From Euperipatoides rowelli (lineage: Eukaryota > Onychophora > Udeonychophora > Euonychophora > Peripatopsidae): a DNA stretch of 10,329 nucleotides. This document shows positions 6,895 through 10,329 of this stretch, piece after piece (positions within the stretch are counted from its first letter, which is position 1; each line of letters opens with the position of its first letter). The stretch lies in the NCBI GenBank assembly GCA_003024985.2, contig PXIH01S0013226.1; one strand, written 5' to 3'. A model generated the notes under the pieces. It saw only the letters and a program-made list of their open reading frames with translations, had not been told where the DNA came from and ran no database searches. The translations under genes and the position numbers were made by a program.

Positions 6895-7929
6895 AATTCA
6901 TCTGTCCAAACCTTGGTTTTGTTGAATTTATGCGCAAGGAATGGTTGGAGCTGATTTTATCCTGGCAAAAGCCTCTTGGCTGTTACTCTGACATAAACTT
7001 GGAGCATTATGCTCATGCCATAGAGGATCAAAATGGCAATAAGATTTCTGTAAATGGTGGTCAATATCCAGATGACAGTCATTTTAATCAAATTAATCCA
7101 ATCCAGCAGATGGCGTTGCAGAACTTTCAGCAACCTTTGCTCAATGATATTCATCCTAATATCCAAAACAATGAGGGAATGCAAGGTGCTTTGAATTTCC
7201 ATAATCAGAATAATGTCTGGAACTCACAAAATAATCCAAAAGGTGTAAATAATATTCCCCTAGACAGTAATTTGAATAAGAAACTTCAGTCTTCCTTAGA
7301 AAGATTGCAACATTTTAATCCACTCCCGGGTCTACAAAATAACTTCCAAAATCCAAACAATATTCCTCAGCTTCAGAATATTAATCCTTTAGAACAAAGT
7401 AATGTGAAGATCGAGAATGGCAAGATGCAAAATGCTCAAAATTTTATACCTCAGTGGAATGCGCAGTGGGACAATACTGGAATATTGCCTCAAGGAGGGG
7501 CAGTCAATAGTCAACGGTTTGCTTGGCAGGACCAACAAATAAATCGGATACCAGTAGATAATTCTGTGTTTGTGCCAGGACAAAATTTTATCGGTCATAA
7601 TGTTTTGAATCTAAATAATCTAGACAATCAAGGTCACATGGCAAATGTTGGTGATAAATTGGAAATACCTAACGCTAATATTCATCAAGGATTTAACCGT
7701 CAGCAACTGGATGTGGAAAATCGTGCTTGGAATGCTGCAATTCAGGGAAATCAGATTTTTCAAGCAGGCGATAGTGCAGCCAATGTGAAGCAGCGTCAGA
7801 GTCCCAAATTTGTTCAAGTCATTCCCAAAGATTTTAATAAACAAGATATTTTTAACAGAGGAGGAGCAAAATCTCCAGATTCAGAACGATTCAAAGGGAG
7901 AAAACTACTAGTTGAAAAAATTCTGCAAA
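6895..7929 (+). CDS. C16orf89: Large exon B of the C16orf89-like protein, with Asn/Gln-rich insertion
   Basis: This is a 1035-bp uninterrupted exon (344 codons, phase 1 at both ends), between acceptor TTCTTTCAG and donor GTAATT. Residues 1 to about 50 carry the conserved core: EFICPNLGF, then a basic/aromatic linker, then WLELILSWQKPLGCYSD and HYAHAIEDQ. This matches the vertebrate pattern of a Cys-Gly segment followed by W-L-E-x-I-L-S-W-Q-K and G-C-F/Y. The next ~250 residues are low-complexity. By hand count they hold about 51 Asn and 35 Gln, with many N-N, Q-N and F-N-P/I-N-P motifs and few charges, so they are probably disordered. The last ~15 residues (GRKLLVEKILQ) return to a basic helix like that preceding the conserved D-G-C-S-S-H region of homologues. 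That region should be on the next exon, which I do not find here. Homologues as I recall them lack the insertion. The true exon begins at 6895; an in-frame ATG at 6864 is intronic. Confidence 0.82.
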
Positions 7930-7935
7930 GTAATT
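7930..7935 (+). other. Probable 5' splice site (donor) of exon B
   Basis: CAAA|GTAATT is a weaker but acceptable donor. Reading through it gives only seven extra residues (SNFFIYI) before a stop at 7950-7952. The conserved family domain should continue downstream, and the junction falls where vertebrate homologues also change exon. Splicing is therefore more likely than read-through, but this is inference. Confidence 0.6.
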
Positions 7936-8476
7936 TTTTTATATATATTTAGTTTATACTATATACTTTAAAGAGAGACTTGAGAAAATTGAAAATTTGA
8001 CAAAATAAGATAGTAGATATAAATTTTAACTTTATTTTCAATTCCTAAACGGGATTATAAAAAAATGAGCAATAGTAGTTTTAGAAGGAGGGGGAAGAGT
8101 AATAAAATGAGCCTTTTTTCTTAACTAAATGATGCAGTAATTTTCTAGGGTACTGTAACATAAAATTGCATTTGTCTATAATGGCTTGGGTCTTAGAGTG
8201 ATGTGCAGATTTAAGTTAAAAGTAGAATTAAAACAAAACCCTTAAAAAAAAAAAAACTAATGCAATTTTAATGGGTTGATCATACACTAATATCAAGAAT
8301 TGAATTAGTAGGTAAAAAATTGCCTCAGTGCTTAACAAATAAAGTCTTATTTTTCTATCAGTGATTTTTCACCTAATTAGAATATTTAAAAAAAAAAAAA
8401 AATTAAGGGATAGGTTCTTAATACCCATCTCCCCTCACTATTTATTCTTGGACAAAAAAAATATTCACAATTCATC
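7936..8476. other. Downstream intron, AT-rich, nothing recognised
   Basis: This contains A runs near 8243-8256 and 8388-8402. No coding frame, RNA gene or element ends were seen. It is probably the start of the next intron of the host gene. Confidence 0.45.
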
Positions 8477-8552
8477 TACAGTAAAACCTCTCCAGTCTAA
8501 ACTAATCAGGACCAAACCCCTGTGGGACTGTCGAGGTGTTCAGATTATATAA
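8477..8552 (+). mobile_element. pogo/Tigger-like terminal repeat fragment
   Basis: TA followed by CAGTAAAACCTCTCCAGTC, then TAAACTAATCAGGACCAAACC and GGGACTGTCGAGGTGTTCAGATTATA, follows the layout of pogo/Tigger ends. These begin TACAGTA-x-A-A-C-C-T-C and contain an A-C-T-A-A-T-x-x-G-G-A-C-C core followed by T-C-G-A-G-G-T-x-T-T-C-x-G-A-T-x-A-T. No convincing matching right end (GAGGTTTTACTGTA-like) was found in the window, so this is a solo or decayed end. Confidence 0.5.
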
Positions 8553-9309
8553 CCGCTTCATTTTGCATGCTTAGAAATGTATTTTTTTCCCTCTTTGTAT
8601 TGTACTCGTTGGTGTAACACCATTAATCCTTTTATTATTTTTATTTAATGTTTATTTAACATTTTCTATTTTGTATGAGTGGAGACTTAAAAAATAGATA
8701 AAATATTTACTATTTTTGTTTTCAGAGTAGCCGCACTTTCGGTCCAGAGGAGTTCTGTCACTGCTCGTTAGTATAAACAGAACGATAAAATAGTAAAAAA
8801 TCAAATTTTAAGATTGGATAGACACATGATCTCATTCCTTAAACATTATTGATCCATCTCTGTATGGATAATCTCATCATAGTAACAATGTACCCAAATA
8901 TTAACTAAAGTGCGAGAGTGAAATTTTTCTATTTACTTATTTTTTAATGGCGAGGGAAAAAGTCCATCTTTACTTTTACATTAGACCTATTGAATAGTCA
9001 TACTTAGTGTATATATAATTTTTGTATCGTTAAGCCTAAATAATAATAATACATACTGTACAGTGTACAGGACTCTGTGTGTATTTTCTTCAGAATATAA
9101 CTTTGACAATATTACAGTATAATGTTTGTGTAAAGAGAATGAAAAGTTGAAAAAATTTAATGTTTTACCTACAAAAATGTGGGGATGAGGGCATAAACCT
9201 ATTCTTTTGATCTGGCCTTGGAGAAAACCTTCTTTTCTTTAAGCTGCTTAAAATGCTAAAGAAAAGTATAAAATTCTATTAAAAATGAAATTTGGAAATA
9301 AAACGTAAT
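8553..9309. other. AT-rich intronic sequence, no gene seen
   Basis: No open frame or element could be supported. A small hairpin (CTTTTCTTTAAGC at 9232-9244 with GCTAAAGAAAAG at 9255-9266) is present near the right side. TTTTCAG at 8725 is acceptor-like but leads straight to a stop in the required phase. Confidence 0.45.
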
Positions 9310-9435
9310 TCATTTCCCGAGGCCTCACCCGTCCAAGTGTCGAAGTATCACAATCTCGAATAAGATGTTGAGATCGCGTCCGGCCATTCCGGTACATTGT
9401 AATGGCGATCGATGATGACGGGCAGTGGGACGACA
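9310..9435. other. GC-rich block of unknown origin beside the 18S fragment
   Basis: This is clearly GC-richer than its surroundings and contiguous with the 18S-like piece. I cannot align it to the 18S sequence that should follow on the minus strand. It could be a divergent or rearranged rDNA segment, part of an rDNA-associated mobile element, or unrelated inserted DNA. Confidence 0.4.
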
Positions 9436-9594
9436 TGCCTTGCCATATTTGCCACCCGGAACCCGGAGGTTTGGGTTTCCCGGGAGCTGCCCGCCGAGTC
9501 ATGGTAGTAACCCTGGTGGATCGTCAGGTGGCATCGTTTANGGTNAGAACTAGGGCGGTATCTGATCGCCTTCGAACCTCTGACTTTCATTCTT
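9436..9594 (-). rRNA. 18S (small-subunit) rRNA fragment, antisense to host gene, partial
   Basis: On the minus strand the sequence reads GAAAGTCAGAGGTTCGAAGG, CGATCAGATACCGCCCTAGT, a TAAACGATGCC block, then GACTCGGCGGGCAGC and GGGAAACC...GGGTTCCGGG. These are near-universal blocks of eukaryotic 18S rRNA around the 880-1100 region. The match is strong to about 9455, weakens to about 9436 and then stops. On the other side it ends abruptly near 9594. Only about 160 of ~1800 bases are present, so it is not a functional rRNA gene. Ambiguous bases at 9541 and 9545 fall at positions that are normally invariant in 18S. Confidence 0.88.
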
Positions 9595-9602
9595 AAAATA
9601 GT

Positions 9603-9627
9603 TACTAGAGTTATCGCTATACTCTAG
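9603..9627. repeat. Short perfect inverted repeat at the edge of the 18S fragment
   Basis: ACTAGAGT and ACTCTAGT are exact reverse complements separated by 9 bases, 8-9 bases beyond the end of rRNA similarity. Function unknown; it may be chance. Confidence 0.6.
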
Positions 9628-9951
9628 TGAAATGTTAATGTAGAGAGAATAAAAATTTTGTAAGGAAAAAAACTATCAAATACTGTAAATAGGAATGATT
9701 GAATAATTTCCCTATGTTGGGCTCTTCTACTTTGTACATAATTTTAATGTTCCCACTTTTATGAATAAAATAAAACTTTGAAAGGGTTTTTTGGTAAGGA
9801 ATGTTACCAAATCATTTCAGATCACATTTTGGTGGAACATTGAGAAGGAGATGAGATGAGTTTTTCTCCCAACCAAAACACCCAAGTCAGAAAAATGAAG
9901 TAAAATATTTTAATTTGATTCCATAAGTAAAACAGATTTGATCACATTGGC
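9628..9951. other. AT-rich intronic sequence, no gene seen
   Basis: Only a short inverted repeat TTTGGTAA/TTACCAAA (9790-9797, 9804-9811) was noted. No open frame or element was recognised. Confidence 0.45.
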
Positions 9952-10219
9952 CAGGGATGGACAACCTTTTGGATTTGGAAAGCCTCATGTCATCATACAG
10001 CTGCTCATATCACTGTAAATTTTGCCAAAATTAAAACGAGGTACCTTTCTAAATATAAATGAGTGTATTTTTAGGAGCTTATAAATAAACAGAAGGGTTT
10101 TAGTCTACATTTTTTTAGGCATTTTTTCATGCACCAAATTAAATGAATTGTTTGTTCATTCATGTGAACTGATTGATTTCAGTATATCAAAACTAAATCC
10201 TTGTTTCCAAATCAATCTG
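9952..10219. mobile_element. Possible degraded hAT-like element
   Basis: The left end CAGGGATGGACAACCTTTTGG followed by a purine-rich G-G-A-A-A-G-C-C stretch resembles hAT (Charlie-type) ends of the CAGGGGTGGGCAACCTTTTGG kind. The preceding 8 bases ACATTGGC match ACATTGAC after 10219 in 7 of 8 positions, a possible decayed target duplication. The right end (...ATCTG) pairs only weakly with the left. The boundary is tentative and no transposase frame is visible. Confidence 0.3.
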
Positions 10220-10329
10220 ACATTGACCGAGCGTACTAATTGGTGTCTAGTGAGAAATTAATAATATGATAGTGTACCAACCATAAAACAAGAATCTCTA
10301 GAGCGATTAATTATTTAACATTCTTTAAA

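Noticed and set aside
6957-7844. Three minus-strand open frames opposite exon B
   Set aside because: They are shadows of the long plus-strand coding exon and show no conserved features.
8361-8552. 63-codon plus-strand open frame
   Set aside because: It runs through a poly-A tract (poly-Lys) and the pogo-like end, with no protein-like composition.
8719-8732. Terminal exon after TTTTCAG at 8725
   Set aside because: In phase 1 it would add one Lys and then TAG. This is possible, but the family should continue with a conserved Cys/His region, so I do not call it.
9248-9596. Open frames of 64-84 codons on both strands
   Set aside because: They overlap the 18S rRNA fragment and its GC-rich neighbour, where low stop density reflects base composition, and they include ambiguous residues.
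9990-10030. Candidate next exon (CAG followed by a CTGCTCATATCACTG stretch)
   Set aside because: It superficially resembles a G-C-x-x-H-x-T-A-V region, but there is no frame of useful length, the acceptor tract is poor, and it lies in the possible hAT-like element.

Overview
This is AT-rich eukaryotic (animal) nuclear DNA. It holds two coding exons of a plus-strand, intron-containing gene, separated by a 5.8-kb intron full of degraded transposable elements. The organism is probably an invertebrate and plausibly an arthropod. The reasons are the AT-rich intronic sequence, the mix of LINE reverse-transcriptase remnants, Ty3/Gypsy, hAT and pogo-like pieces, and the host gene family. I cannot name a species.

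Host gene. Exon A (936-1095) and exon B (6895-7929) both have canonical splice sites and join in phase 1 without breaking the frame. The spliced protein resembles the C16orf89 / DUF4735 family. It has a Cys/His/Leu-rich helix region, then D-M-F-M-E, then F-I-C-P-N-L-G-F, then W-L-E-L-I-L-S-W-Q-K-P-L-G-C-Y. Exon B also carries about 250 residues that are roughly one third Asn+Gln. This disordered, prion-like stretch lies between two conserved family segments. The gene continues beyond the window on both sides.

Layout. 1-131 is a short GC-richer block with a possible interrupted minus-strand reading frame. 131-935 is AT-rich intron or 5' flank. 936-1095 is exon A. 1096-6894 is one intron. It contains a plus-strand LINE reverse-transcriptase C-terminal relic (about 1571-2395) split by a 448-bp hAT-type MITE with an exact 8-bp target duplication (1631-2078). 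Next comes a minus-strand LINE RT relic (about 2930-3480) with PQGS and YMDD motifs, and then about 1 kb of featureless AT-rich sequence. A 5'-truncated minus-strand Ty3/Gypsy follows, with integrase, polypurine tract and a probable 171-bp LTR (4551-5666). After it is an array of eight ~72-bp tandem repeats (5751-6320), each unit resembling a 3' splice site. The last notable intron feature is a ~110-nt long hairpin (6554-6664). 6895-7929 is exon B. From 7930 to the end is the next intron, holding a pogo/Tigger-like terminal repeat (about 8477-8552), a GC-rich unexplained block (9310-9435), an antisense 18S rRNA fragment (9436-9594) and a possible degraded hAT element (9952-10219).

Nothing here forms an operon or a multi-gene system. 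The points most worth a second look are the Asn/Gln-rich insertion in an otherwise conserved secreted-protein family, the tandem array of acceptor-like sequences in the intron upstream of that exon, the intronic hairpin, and the 18S rRNA fragment with ambiguous bases.
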